A stretch of 64,000 nucleotides of DNA from Paracoccaceae bacterium (GCA_024742695.1 JANSXY010000016.1:19402-83401); one strand, 5' to 3'. Positions 8,633 through 24,483 are shown, counted from the stretch's first letter. Numbers and translations are program-made. The notes: generated by a model from the sequence alone, not told the origin.

Positions 8633-10293
8633 CCGCGGAACTCGCGCGGGTCGGGCGCGCCCTGGAACAGGCTGATCCGCACCCAGAGGTCGGATCGCGG
8701 ATCGAACCGCGTCGCGCCGAAGAACGCCAGCTTGCAGCGCAGGATGTCGATCGGCAGCATCGATGCCGACAGCAGGTTGTCGCGGATTTCCGCATAGGGC
8801 CGGCCGGCCGACATCTGCACCCGGCGCAGCATCTGCCGATGCTCGGGATGGGCCAGCAGGAAGGCCGCAACCGGCTCCGCCCCCGGCCAGTCGGCCAGCG
8901 CGGCGTGGCAATCGGCCGCCGCCCGCGCGATCCCCAGCGGCAGTTCCCGCTCGGCCCCCGCCTCCTCCGCCCGGCGGCCCAGCCGCGGTTCGAGCTTCTC
9001 CTCCGAGACGTACCAGAACCGCGCCAGTTCGGCGGGATCGTCCCAGTCGATGTCCAGCGCCCAGCCGTACCGATCCGCCAGCGCGGTGCGGGCCGCGTCG
9101 CAGCGCATCCGCCCGTCGAGCGGGAACGCCGCCGCCTCGTCGGCGGCCATGCAGCAGCCGAGCCCGTCGACGAGGTCGCCATGCGGCTCCAGCATCAGGG
9201 CCAGCAGCGCCTCCTGCCCTTCCAGCGACAGGTCCGCCTCTGCGCGCCGCCACAGCGCGTCCCAGGGATGCGCCGCGCCCCGATCCAGCCCATCCGCGGC
9301 CCAGCCGCCGATCGTTTCCAGGTCGGCCCGCAGCGCGGCAAGCTTGCCCGCCTGCACCGGGTGGGCGCTGTCCCAGTCCGCGGCATTGGCCTTGGCCGCC
9401 AGCAACGCCCGGAAGAACCCCTCTGCCGCCCCTTCGGCAACCCCGGTCTGCGCGCGCACCCGCGCCAGCGCCTCTTCGCGCGCCGCCATCCAGTTGTTCA
9501 GAAGCACCGGATGCCGGATCAGGAACGGCGCCATGCCCAGCCCGGTGGAATTGCCCACCCCCAGCCCGCGCGCCAGCGCCGGGTCGAGCCGCGCGGCCCG
9601 GTCACCGCCCCGCGCGCGGGCGAGGTGTTCGACGATGTCGACGGTGAAGGCGCGCGCCAGCCAGACCGACAGCATCTCGGCCTGGAACGGCGCGGCGAGT
9701 TCCGGTCGCCCGGCCACGGCGGCGCGATCCGCCGCCCCGAACTTGCCCGATCCGTAGACCGCCGTCGTGCGCATCAGGTAGCCGACCTCGGCCAGCGCCG
9801 CCGGATCGGGCTGCCGGCCCGCGGCCAGCCGCGCGACCACGTGATCGAAGAGCCGTACCGAGCGGTTGGCCCGCAACAGGCACAATTCCCCCGGCCCGAT
9901 CCGCCCGGCCTCCTGCAACGGGACATTCGCGGCGAGCCGGTCGAGATCGGCGGGCGTGGGTTCGCCATCGACCAGCGCGAAGGTCGCGTCCCAGGCGGTG
10001 GCGATCACCCGGTCGGACCGCATGTGGTCGGGCAGATCATGCGCGAAGGCCGCCAGCGTGTAGCTGCGCTCCGGGCCCCGGACGCGGTAGGTGGCGCGGC
10101 CCACGCCCCGCCCGTCGATGTCCCAGACCGGGCGGTCGATGCGCCACCCCTCCGTCTCCGCCCGTCGCAGAAGCTGGCGCAGGAACGACAACCGGGTGGG
10201 ATGCGCGCTGCCCATCCGCGCCAGCCGCATCACCTCGCCCGCCGGGCGGCGGAAGGTGGCGAAAGCGTCGGACCCGACGTCGGCCCGGCTCAT
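8629..10293 (-). CDS. Unrecognised 554-residue protein of the M19-like operon
   Basis: I do not recognise a family. The protein looks soluble: no signal peptide or membrane helix is visible. It is rich in Arg, Ala, Asp and Trp and has paired motifs such as DRPVWDIDGRGVGRATYRV (N-terminal fifth), GNSTGLGMAPFLIRHP (middle) and MLPIDILRCKLAFFG (near the C-terminus). The GNSTGLGMAPF segment and several acidic clusters suggest a binding site, but this is a guess. It overlaps both neighbours by four bases (ATGA at 10290-10293 and at 8629-8632), so it is made together with the M19-like protein and DUF3726. Confidence 0.75.
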   Translation of the reverse strand: MSRADVGSDAFATFRRPAGEVMRLARMGSAHPTRLSFLRQLLRRAETEGWRIDRPVWDIDGRGVGRATYRVRGPERSYTLAAFAHDLPDHMRSDRVIATAWDATFALVDGEPTPADLDRLAANVPLQEAGRIGPGELCLLRANRSVRLFDHVVARLAAGRQPDPAALAEVGYLMRTTAVYGSGKFGAADRAAVAGRPELAAPFQAEMLSVWLARAFTVDIVEHLARARGGDRAARLDPALARGLGVGNSTGLGMAPFLIRHPVLLNNWMAAREEALARVRAQTGVAEGAAEGFFRALLAAKANAADWDSAHPVQAGKLAALRADLETIGGWAADGLDRGAAHPWDALWRRAEADLSLEGQEALLALMLEPHGDLVDGLGCCMAADEAAAFPLDGRMRCDAARTALADRYGWALDIDWDDPAELARFWYVSEEKLEPRLGRRAEEAGAERELPLGIARAAADCHAALADWPGAEPVAAFLLAHPEHRQMLRRVQMSAGRPYAEIRDNLLSASMLPIDILRCKLAFFGATRFDPRSDLWVRISLFQGAPDPREFRG

Positions 10294-11273
10294 CGGCCCG
10301 GCCCGAAGCTGTCGGCGAAGAACCGTCGCCAGTTGCCACCCAGTATCATGCCAACCTCTTCGCCATCGAAACCTGCCGCCGTGAGACCTGCCGCGAGCTT
10401 GTCGAAATCGCGGTTGTCGCGGAACCATTCGGGTTGATCGGGGAAGGCCGCGGGCGCACCGCGTTTCGTCCAGCGGCCGTTGCGCATCCATTCCACCACG
10501 CTGTCGGGCTGGTCCTGGCACAGGTCGGACCCGATGCCGAGCCGCGCGACGCCGATCCGCTCGGCGGTGCGCGCCACCATGGTGCAGAACGCCTCCAGCG
10601 TGCAGGCGCCGCCGCCCTTCAGGTGCAAGGGATACAGCGAGAATCCCAGCATCCCGCCGCTGTCGCGCAGCGCGTCCAGCACCCGGTCGGAGACGTTGCG
10701 CGACACGTCGTGCCAGGACGCCGGGTTGGCGTGGCTTACCGTCACCGGCCGGGTCGAGGCCGCGATCGCCTCCAGCGTCGTGCGTTCGCCGGCATGGCTC
10801 ATGTCGATCGCCACGCCAAGGCGGTTCATCTCCGCCACCGCCTCGCGGCCCATCCGCGTCAGCCCGGCATCCTCGGCCTCGGCATGGCCAGTGCCCAGCA
10901 GCGACTGGTTGTTGTAGGTCAGTTGCAGGAACCGAAGGCCCAGGCGGTGCAACACCTCGATCAGGCCGATGTCGCCATCGAGGCACGAGGGGTTCTGCGC
11001 GCCAAAGAAGATGGCGGTGCGGCCCTGCGCCCGCGCATGGTCGACATCGGCCGCCGCAACCCCGTGAAAGACGAGATCGGCATGGGACGCGAACAGCCGG
11101 TTCCAGGCGACGATGGTCTCGACCGTCTCGCGAAAGCTTTCGTGATAGCAGATCGTCGCGTGCACGGCATCGACGCGCCCCGCGCGCATCTGCCGGAACA
11201 CCTTTTCCGACCAGCGCGCATATTGCAGCCCGTCGATCCGTGGCTGTGCCGCCGTGCCATCCGCTCGCGTCAT
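10290..11273 (-). CDS. Membrane dipeptidase (M19)-like protein lacking metal ligands
   Basis: The 327-residue fold matches the renal dipeptidase family, with DMSHAGERTTLEAI and VTVSHANPASW holding the two later zinc histidines. The N-terminal HxD pair of true dipeptidases is replaced by DGLQY, and the bridging glutamate region (usually EGG) reads GAQNPS. So three of five usual metal ligands appear changed; the protein may use another mechanism or serve as a non-hydrolytic or differently metallated enzyme. A similar dipeptidase-like protein occurs, from memory, in the dimethylglycine locus of Pseudomonas. I chose the ATG at 11273 because GGAGG lies 6 bases upstream; an ATG at 11285 lacks this. 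First gene of the operon. Confidence 0.75.
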   Translation of the reverse strand: MTRADGTAAQPRIDGLQYARWSEKVFRQMRAGRVDAVHATICYHESFRETVETIVAWNRLFASHADLVFHGVAAADVDHARAQGRTAIFFGAQNPSCLDGDIGLIEVLHRLGLRFLQLTYNNQSLLGTGHAEAEDAGLTRMGREAVAEMNRLGVAIDMSHAGERTTLEAIAASTRPVTVSHANPASWHDVSRNVSDRVLDALRDSGGMLGFSLYPLHLKGGGACTLEAFCTMVARTAERIGVARLGIGSDLCQDQPDSVVEWMRNGRWTKRGAPAAFPDQPEWFRDNRDFDKLAAGLTAAGFDGEEVGMILGGNWRRFFADSFGPGR

Positions 11274-11339
11274 CCGCGCCTCCATCCCCGACAGGCTAGA
11301 CGCAACCCGCGGGACGGCGCAATGGCGGGCGGGTCCGCG

Positions 11340-16139
<4,800 letters not shown>

Positions 16140-16247
16140 CCTGACTGCACGTCGGGCGCCGGGTTTCCGCGATGGATGTCCCGTCAATGCCCCGACCTCG
16201 GGCAACCTCGGCAACCGGTTACTCACATCCGTATGGCAGGGTCGCGT

Positions 16248-16280
16248 TAATGCGCTGTGCATGCCACCGAAAGCGCATTA
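16248..16280. promoter_or_regulatory. Inverted repeat upstream of the histidine kinase
   Basis: TAATGCGCT at 16248-16256 and its exact reverse complement AGCGCATTA at 16272-16280 are separated by 15 bases. It lies 109 bases upstream of the chosen kinase start and 60 bases beyond the end of the next gene. An operator is possible; the long GC-poor-flanked spacer makes a terminator less likely. Confidence 0.3.
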
Positions 16281-16339
16281 GCACGCGCGAAGGAACCGGG
16301 CAAACCGGCATTTTCGGCGGTTTTTCAACCTGTGGCGGA

Positions 16340-16492
16340 TCAGGTGCGGCGGCCGAAGAAATCCCAGGCCGCGAAGGCCAGGGTCACGGCGGCCACGGCG
16401 CCGAGATCGAGGCGCGGCACGTGCCAGACGAGGATCGCAAGGAAGGCCGCCAGCGTCAGGAAGCCGACGAGGGCCGGTATCCGATCATTCAT
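16340..16492 (-). CDS. 50-residue membrane protein at the end of the TRAP operon
   Basis: This small protein is almost all membrane: two hydrophobic helices (about 8-25 and 30-45) joined by a short turn with WHVPRLD, ending in FGRRT. Its ATG overlaps the amidase stop as ATGA, so it is translated by coupling. I do not recognise a family. It could be an accessory subunit of the transporter or an unrelated conserved membrane peptide. Confidence 0.6.
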   Translation of the reverse strand: MNDRIPALVGFLTLAAFLAILVWHVPRLDLGAVAAVTLAFAAWDFFGRRT

Positions 16493-17862
16493 TCCGCATC
16501 CTCCGATTGCAGGGCCTCTAGCTCGCGCGCCAGCCACGCGGCGGTGCGCAGCAGCCGGCCGTCCTCGCCGCGCCGACCGACCAGTTGCAGGCCCATCGGC
16601 AGGCCCGCGCCGGTCTGGAACGCCGGCAGCGTCACCGCGGGTGTGCCGCACAGGGTGAAAAGCCCGTTGAAGATCGACGATCCGGTGGAGCCATAGCCCT
16701 CCGGCGCCGGGCCGGGCGCCGCCGCGGTCAGGATCGCGTCGCAGCGCTCGAACACCTCCTCGAGCCCGGCATAAAGCACGTCGGGCCAGTCCAGGGCGGC
16801 GATGTAGTCGCGCGCCGGCACCGCCTTGCCGGCCTCGATCGCCGCACGGGTTTCCGGGGCCAACTGGTCCCAGCCGCGCTTTTCGTAGCCGTAGTAGAAC
16901 TTCGCCATCTCGGCGAAGTTGATCCGCTCGCGCACCGCGGCCGCCTCGTCGAAAGCCGTGGGCAAGGCCGCCTCGAAGCAGCGTTCGCCCAGCGCGGCGG
17001 CGAGTTCGTCCATCGCGGCGCGCATGTCCGGGTCGGCGGTCTCGTGGCCCGGCAGGCGCACGAAGGCCAGCGTCGGCAGTACCGGCGGCGGGGCCTGCGC
17101 GAGGTCGAGCATCCGGGGCGACGGTGCCGGCGCGGTGGCGGGATCGCCGGGATCGTGGCCGCACAGAACCTCGGCCAGCATCGCCGCATCCGCGACCGAT
17201 GCCGCGAACACCCCCACGGTGTCCAGCGTGGGCGACTGGACCAGAACGCCGGTTCGCGGGATCGCCCCGAAGCTGGGCTTGAAGCCGACCGTCCCGCAAT
17301 AGGCCGCCGGGCGGATCACCGAACCGCCGGTCTGGGTGCCCACGGCCAGCGGCACCATGCCCGCCGCAACCGCCGCCGCCGACCCGGAAGACGAACCGCC
17401 TGGGGTCCGGCCGGGCGCGCGCGGATTGCGGGTCTTCGACGGCGCGAGATAGGCCAGTTCCGTCGACACGGTCTTGCCCAGGATGATCGCGCCGGCCCCG
17501 CGCAGCTTCGCCACCAGCGCGGCATCCTTGAGCGGCACCCGTCCGCGGTCCAGCACCGTGCCGTTTTCCGTCGGCATCCGCGCCGTGTCGATCACGTCCT
17601 TCAGCGCCACCGGCAGGCCGTGCAGCGGCCCCAGCGGCGCCCCGGACCGGCGCCGTTCGTCAAGCCGGTCGGCCTGCGCCAGCACGTCTTCGCCGTCGAG
17701 ATAGGCGAAGGCCTGCACCTCCGGCTCCAGCCGGGCGATCCGGTCGAGACAGGCGCCGGCCAACTCGCGCGCCGTCAGCGCGCCGGAGGCCAGCCGGTCG
17801 CGCAGTTCGACCGCACCGAGCGCCAGCAGCGCGTCGGCCTTGTGTGCCGCCTTACCCGCCAT
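16489..17862 (-). CDS. Amidase signature family hydrolase
   Basis: This 457-residue cytoplasmic amidase carries the Ser-cisSer-Lys triad: Lys88 in ALKDV, Ser157 in the GGSSSGS loop, and the nucleophile Ser181 in TQTGGSVIRP. The 24-residue distance between the two serines is standard. The family hydrolyses amides or acts as a tRNA amidotransferase; the separate GatA at 59.2 kb makes the latter unlikely here. It overlaps the end of dctM by 11 bases, which ties it to the TRAP transporter: the imported solute may be an amide, or its breakdown product may be an organic acid. Confidence 0.88.
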   Translation of the reverse strand: MAGKAAHKADALLALGAVELRDRLASGALTARELAGACLDRIARLEPEVQAFAYLDGEDVLAQADRLDERRRSGAPLGPLHGLPVALKDVIDTARMPTENGTVLDRGRVPLKDAALVAKLRGAGAIILGKTVSTELAYLAPSKTRNPRAPGRTPGGSSSGSAAAVAAGMVPLAVGTQTGGSVIRPAAYCGTVGFKPSFGAIPRTGVLVQSPTLDTVGVFAASVADAAMLAEVLCGHDPGDPATAPAPSPRMLDLAQAPPPVLPTLAFVRLPGHETADPDMRAAMDELAAALGERCFEAALPTAFDEAAAVRERINFAEMAKFYYGYEKRGWDQLAPETRAAIEAGKAVPARDYIAALDWPDVLYAGLEEVFERCDAILTAAAPGPAPEGYGSTGSSIFNGLFTLCGTPAVTLPAFQTGAGLPMGLQLVGRRGEDGRLLRTAAWLARELEALQSEDAE

Positions 17863-19270
17863 AAAGCGCGTTCGGCAGGTTGAAGACGATGCCGGGGTAG
17901 ATGTAGACGACCGCCATCGCGATGAAGACCATGAACAGGAACGGCATGACGCCCGAGAAGATCTGCGTCAGCTTCACCTCGGGCGGGGCGATGCCCTTGA
18001 GGTAATAGGCCGACATCGCCATCGGCGGGGTCAGGAACGAGGTCTGCAGGTTCAGCGCCACGAGGATGCCGAAGAACAGCGGATCGACCCCGAAATGCGG
18101 CAGCAGCGGCAGGAAGATGGGCACGAAGATGATGATGATCTCCGACCACTCCAGCGGCCAGCCGAGAAGGAAGATGATCAACTGCGCCATCAGCAGGAAC
18201 TGCAGCGGCGTGATGTCCAGCCCGGTCACGAATTCCGAGATCAGGTGTTCGCCGCCGAGATAGGAGAACACCGCCGAGAAGGTGTAGGAGCCGACGAACA
18301 GCCAGCACACCATCGCGGTGGTGCGCACCGTCAAGTAGACGCTTTCGCGCAGCCGCTGGAAGGTCATCGCCCGGTAGGCGATCGCCAGCAGCATGCCGCC
18401 CAGCGCCCCGATCGATGCCGCCTCGGTCGGGGTGGCAAGCCCGAACAGGATCGAGCCCAGAACCGACAGGATCAGCACCGCCAGAGGGAAGAACGAGGTC
18501 ATCAGCATGACCATCAGCTTTCCGAAGCCGACGTCGGGCACCTCGTCCTTCGTCGGTTTCGGCGCGACCGAGGGCTGCAGCAGCGTCCGCCCGACGACAT
18601 AGACCATGTAAAGGCCGACCAGCAGGAAACCCGGCAGCAGCGCCCCGGCATAAAGCCGCACGATCGACACGTTCGAAGCCGCGGCATAGACGATCAGCAT
18701 GATCGACGGCGGGATCAGGATGCCCAGCGTGCCGCCGGCGCAGATGATGCCGGAGGCGAAGGAGGGATTGTAGCGCGCCTTCAGCATCGCCGGCAGCGCC
18801 AGAAGGCCCATCAGCGTGACCACCGCGCCGACGATGCCGGTTGCCGTGGCGAACAGCGCGCAGGTGATCAGCGCCGCCACGCCCATCGAGCCGGGAATGT
18901 TCTTCGACGCGATGTTGAGCGTGGTGAACAGCTTGTCGACGATGTTCGCGCGTTCGACCACGTAGCCCATGAACAGGAACAACGGCACCGCCGTGAGCAC
19001 CTCGTTCGACATCACCGTGTAGGTCTGGTTCACGAAAAGGTCGAATATCCTGTTGTTCAGGAAGCCTTCGAACCATGTCGACCATTGCTCCCAGCCCGAC
19101 GCCGTCTCGTCGAGGCGGAGGTGGTCGCGCCACATCCGGCGTTCGTCGAAATAGGCGTAGTAGCCGAAGCCGATGCCCATCGCCATCAGCGTGAAGGCGA
19201 TCGGGAAGCCCAGGAAGACGAAGACGATGAACAGCCCCAGCATCATCAGGGCGACTTGCGGGTCGGTCAT
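17852..19270 (-). CDS. dctM: TRAP transporter large permease subunit (DctM)
   Basis: This 472-residue inner-membrane protein has a dozen or so hydrophobic helices. Typical segments are GTLGILIPPSIMLIVYA, FGLATPTEAASIGALG and NLQTSFLTPPMAMSAYYLKG. It is the translocation subunit of the TRAP system, driven by an ion gradient. A hydrophilic insert around residues 40-70 (EQWSTWFEGF) is a feature of the family 7/TakP-like subgroup, as far as I recall. The ATG overlaps dctQ by four bases. The substrate is set by the binding protein DctP. Confidence 0.93.
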   Translation of the reverse strand: MTDPQVALMMLGLFIVFVFLGFPIAFTLMAMGIGFGYYAYFDERRMWRDHLRLDETASGWEQWSTWFEGFLNNRIFDLFVNQTYTVMSNEVLTAVPLFLFMGYVVERANIVDKLFTTLNIASKNIPGSMGVAALITCALFATATGIVGAVVTLMGLLALPAMLKARYNPSFASGIICAGGTLGILIPPSIMLIVYAAASNVSIVRLYAGALLPGFLLVGLYMVYVVGRTLLQPSVAPKPTKDEVPDVGFGKLMVMLMTSFFPLAVLILSVLGSILFGLATPTEAASIGALGGMLLAIAYRAMTFQRLRESVYLTVRTTAMVCWLFVGSYTFSAVFSYLGGEHLISEFVTGLDITPLQFLLMAQLIIFLLGWPLEWSEIIIIFVPIFLPLLPHFGVDPLFFGILVALNLQTSFLTPPMAMSAYYLKGIAPPEVKLTQIFSGVMPFLFMVFIAMAVVYIYPGIVFNLPNALYGG

Positions 19271-19851
19271 ATGTGATGATCCCTCTCGGCCTTGTCGGCC
19301 TCTCGCATCAGCAGGTCTTCGGTCTCGACGACATCCTCCTCGGCCTCCAGCCAGACATTGGTGCGGATGGCGTGGATGCAGCGGAACACCTGGGCAATGC
19401 CCTGGATGAACAGCAGGATGCCGGCGGCGACGATCACCGCCTTGAACTGGTAGATCGGGATGCCCGCCGGGCTGTTGACCGAAACCTCGCCGTAGCCCCA
19501 TGACCGCGCGGCGTATTTCCAGCCCGCCATGATCAGTGCGGTGACGCCGGGGAAGAAGAACAGGATATAAAGCGCAAGGTCGACCTTTGCCTGGGTCTTC
19601 GGCTGCCACAGCCGGTAGAGAAAGTCACCGCGGACATGACCGCCCCGCGACAGCGTGTAGGCGCCGCCCATCATGAACAGGGTTCCGTACATGATGAACG
19701 AGACGTCCAGCGCCCAAGGCGTCGGCGCGTTGAACACGTAGCGCACGATGACCTCGTAGCTCATCCCGAGCGTCATCATCAGGATCAGCCAGGCGAAGGC
19801 CTTGCCGAACCAGGCCGACAGCCGGTCGGCAAAGGTGATGAAGCCGATCAT
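19267..19851 (-). CDS. dctQ: TRAP transporter small permease subunit (DctQ)
   Basis: This 194-residue protein has four membrane helices and the family pattern MSYEVIVRYVFNAPTPWALD near residue 30 (shown in part as YEVIVRYVFNAPTPWA), plus SRGGHVRGDFLY. It forms the membrane complex with DctM. The C-terminal 40 residues are charged and cytoplasmic. A terminator-like hairpin sits between this gene and dctP, so the permease genes are probably expressed below the binding protein. Confidence 0.92.
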   Translation of the reverse strand: MIGFITFADRLSAWFGKAFAWLILMMTLGMSYEVIVRYVFNAPTPWALDVSFIMYGTLFMMGGAYTLSRGGHVRGDFLYRLWQPKTQAKVDLALYILFFFPGVTALIMAGWKYAARSWGYGEVSVNSPAGIPIYQFKAVIVAAGILLFIQGIAQVFRCIHAIRTNVWLEAEEDVVETEDLLMREADKAERDHHI

Positions 19852-19866
19852 CCCACCTCTCCATCG

Positions 19867-19899
19867 AAGAAAAGGCCCCGGCGGCAGGGCGCCGCCGGG
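19867..19899 (-). terminator. Hairpin with T-run between dctP and dctQ
   Basis: Read on the minus strand, a 9-base perfect stem (19899-19891 with 19885-19877, loop of 5) is followed by GGCCTTTTCTT. This fits an intrinsic partial terminator that lowers permease expression relative to the binding protein. Confidence 0.6.
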
Positions 19900-19924
19900 A
19901 CCGGTCCGTTGCCCGGTGCCGGGA

Positions 19925-21061
19925 TCAGAGCTTCAGCTTGCCCGGGAAGTAGTGCTCGTAGGCGAGCGCGTAGTCGGGCGAGTTCATCAGTTCGTAGAAG
20001 GTCACCCGCTCCACCCAGGCGCGCTGGCTGTCGAGGCACTTCTTCATGAACGGGTCGGATTCCAGTTCCGGGATCAGCTCGTCCCAGGCGCGGATCTGGG
20101 CGTCGAGGATCTCCTTCGAGGTGCGGTGCACCGTCACGCCGGCCTCGTTCTGCAGCCACTGCAGGTCGGCCGAGTAGCGATCCATCGCCTTCGCGGTGTT
20201 CGCGGTCGACACGGCCTCGACGGCGTACTTGAGGATCGCCTGAAGATCGGGATCGAGGTCTTCCACGAAGGTCCGCGAGAACAGGAACTCGAAGCTTTCC
20301 GAGGCCTGGTGATAGGACGACAGGTAGTAGTTCTTGGCCACGTCCTGCGCGCCGAAGTCCTTGTCCGAGGACGGGTTGTTGAACTCGAACGCGTCGATCA
20401 CGCCGCGCTCCATCGCCGGAACGATCTCGCCGCCCGGAAGCTGCGCGACCGACATGCCCAGCTTCGCCAGCAGGTCGGCGGCAAGGCCCACGGTGCGGTA
20501 CTTGAAGCCCTGGAGGTCGGCGACGGTGCTGACCTCGCCCTTGAACCAGCCGAACGGCTGCGCCGGCATCGGGAAGCCCATGTAGCCGATGACATCAAGG
20601 CCCATGATGTCCTGCGTCAGTTCGCGGTACAGCTCGTCGCCGCCGCCGGCATAGAACCAGCTCAGCATCGTGCCGGCCGAACCACCGAACACCGGGCCGG
20701 TGCCGAAGAGCGAGGCCGCCTTGTTCTTGCCGTACCAGTAGACCGGCACCGAATGCGCGGCGTCGAGCACGCCGTCGTTGACCGCGTCGAGAACCTGGAA
20801 GGCGCCGACGACGGCGCCGGCGGGCAGCACGTCGACCTTCAGCCGGCCGCCCGACATCTCGTCGACCCGCTGGGCGTAATCCTTGGCGAACTCGTCCCAG
20901 ATGTTCGCGGCGCCCCAGGACGTCTGCATCTTGAGCACGATCGGCGCCTGCGCCAGCACCGCCGGCGCGGCAAGCGTGGCACCCGCGGCGGCGCCGCCGG
21001 CAAGCGCGCCCTTGCGCAGGAACGAACGGCGCGACAGCGCCTTGTCTTCGGTCTTGGTCAT
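19925..21061 (-). CDS. dctP: TRAP transporter substrate-binding protein (DctP/TakP-like)
   Basis: The 378-residue periplasmic binding protein has a twin-arginine signal (SRRSFLRKGALAGG, cleaved near VLAQA). The mature part begins LKMQTSWGAANIWDEFAKDY (20 residues), close to the 2-oxo-acid binding TakP type (family 7), although that does not prove the ligand. A conserved arginine in GFKYRTVG and the EFNNPSSDKDFG segment fit ligand binding in this family. GGAGGAAGAGAG precedes the ATG. It heads the operon dctPQM-amidase-small membrane protein. Confidence 0.92.
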   Translation of the reverse strand: MTKTEDKALSRRSFLRKGALAGGAAAGATLAAPAVLAQAPIVLKMQTSWGAANIWDEFAKDYAQRVDEMSGGRLKVDVLPAGAVVGAFQVLDAVNDGVLDAAHSVPVYWYGKNKAASLFGTGPVFGGSAGTMLSWFYAGGGDELYRELTQDIMGLDVIGYMGFPMPAQPFGWFKGEVSTVADLQGFKYRTVGLAADLLAKLGMSVAQLPGGEIVPAMERGVIDAFEFNNPSSDKDFGAQDVAKNYYLSSYHQASESFEFLFSRTFVEDLDPDLQAILKYAVEAVSTANTAKAMDRYSADLQWLQNEAGVTVHRTSKEILDAQIRAWDELIPELESDPFMKKCLDSQRAWVERVTFYELMNSPDYALAYEHYFPGKLKL

Positions 21062-21117
21062 CTCTCTTCCTCCCGGAATGTCAGGTGCACGGGGCGGGTC
21101 CCTCCCCGCCGGCACAT

Positions 21118-21140
21118 ATTGGCTAGGTTTACTGACCAAT
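21118..21140. promoter_or_regulatory. ATTGG/CCAAT inverted repeat upstream of dctP
   Basis: ATTGG and CCAAT, 13 bases apart, lie 57 bases upstream of the dctP start in the only AT-richer patch of a 269-base gap. Such dyads suit a GntR-type repressor, but no regulator gene is adjacent. The rest of the gap (21141-21293) shows no gene. Confidence 0.3.
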
Positions 21141-21293
21141 TCGAGGAGCACAAGGAAAATCATGCCCCGTCGGTTGGTATCGCTCCGAAAGTCACAATCA
21201 CAGCGGGACGGACCGGCGGCGCCCGGCCCGTCACACGGACGCGCGCCGCAGCGCTACCGGCCCGGCGGGACTCGGCGGCGCCCGCCGCCATCG

Positions 21294-21320
21294 GCCGCCC
21301 CGCCCGGCGTTCCGGCGGGG
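21294..21320 (-). terminator. GC hairpin after the mutase gene
   Basis: CGCCCCG arms enclose a CCGG/CCGG inner stem with one bulged base and an AACG loop, 10 bases after the mutase stop. There is no T-run, so termination would need Rho. Confidence 0.35.
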
Positions 21321-21330
21321 CGATGCGGGA

Positions 21331-23463
<2,133 letters not shown>

Positions 23464-23482
23464 GTTCATCCTTCCTTCCAGG

Positions 23483-24364
23483 TCACGGCGGCCGGCCGAA
23501 TGCCGGGTCGCCGGTGCATTCCAGATCCGCCGCCGGATCGGCGGGCAGCCCTGCGATATCCGTCGGGTAGCGGTGGGCAAGCGCCGCGGACTGCGCGGGC
23601 GAGAACGGCATCCACCGGGCGCCGGGCAGGGGAACGAGCCCCGGCGGCAGGGCCGGCTCGCCGCGCTCGGCCAGATACGCGGCCAGCCTCGCCGCGCAGG
23701 GCGCGGCATTGCGGCCATGTCCGGCCGGCCTCATTCCGACCGGTCCGGGCCGACCGGTCAGCCGGGCCAGCACCGCCTCGGGCCGGTCGATGCCGTCCTC
23801 GAACCGCCAGGACGCGACCGGCCGCGACGGCAAGGCCCCGATCAGGTCGCCCAGCACCTCCGGCCAGCCGCGCGACTGCCGCGCCAGCCGGTCCAGAAGC
23901 GCGGCATCGGGCACCGGCGCACCGCGCGACACGCGGAACGCCATCACCGAGGCCCACCAGTCGTCGGGCCGCCGCAGGCCGATCCCGACCCGCGCGATCC
24001 GCCCGTCGAACAGCCGGTCGAGCCGCGCCAGCCGTGCCCCGGCCTCCGGGTAGGGCGCCGCGGCGGCAAGGCAGCCGGCCATCGTGCCCAGCAGGTTCTC
24101 CTCCGACACGATCAGCCGGCGATGGCCGGCCGCCTCCAGCCGGTCGATGGCCCCGGCCAGCCGCCGCCGCAGCTGTCGGTCCGCCAGCGCCCGCGCGCGG
24201 CCGCCCGGCCGCGCCGCCAGCGCCTCCAGCGGCCCGCCGCGCAGGTCGCCCGGCAGCCACAGCGCCGTACCCCGCGCCGCCAGCCGCGCCCGATTGGTCC
24301 GAAGAAACGCCTGGAAGGCGGTGGTGCCCGTCCGATGGGCTCCAAGGTGCAGATACACGTCCAC
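23483..24364 (-). CDS. Sulfotransferase-like P-loop protein
   Basis: The N-terminus [20 protein letters not shown] holds a loop like the 5'-phosphosulfate-binding loop of sulfotransferases ([11 protein letters not shown]). The later SEENLLG and [11 protein letters not shown] segments resemble the 3'-phosphate-binding region. At 293 residues it is a single domain and cytoplasmic. It starts at a GTG 8 bases after GGAG. It sits upstream of the mutase gene on the same strand, but a link to propionyl-CoA metabolism is not evident. The acceptor is unknown. Confidence 0.6.
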   Translation of the reverse strand: MDVYLHLGAHRTGTTAFQAFLRTNRARLAARGTALWLPGDLRGGPLEALAARPGGRARALADRQLRRRLAGAIDRLEAAGHRRLIVSEENLLGTMAGCLAAAAPYPEAGARLARLDRLFDGRIARVGIGLRRPDDWWASVMAFRVSRGAPVPDAALLDRLARQSRGWPEVLGDLIGALPSRPVASWRFEDGIDRPEAVLARLTGRPGPVGMRPAGHGRNAAPCAARLAAYLAERGEPALPPGLVPLPGARWMPFSPAQSAALAHRYPTDIAGLPADPAADLECTGDPAFGRPP

Positions 24365-24483
24365 TGGTCACGCTCCGGTCAGGCGCCGCGCCGAAACGCG
24401 CGCGGGCCACGGCCGATCCTGCGTCGGCAGGGGTGGCCAATCGCTTAAACCCGTGATTTGACGAAAAATCGAGCCGGCGGCGT

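Noticed and set aside
16282..16339. ACCGGC...GGCGGTTTTT as a plus-strand terminator
   Set aside because: Stem has a mismatch and no plus-strand gene precedes it.
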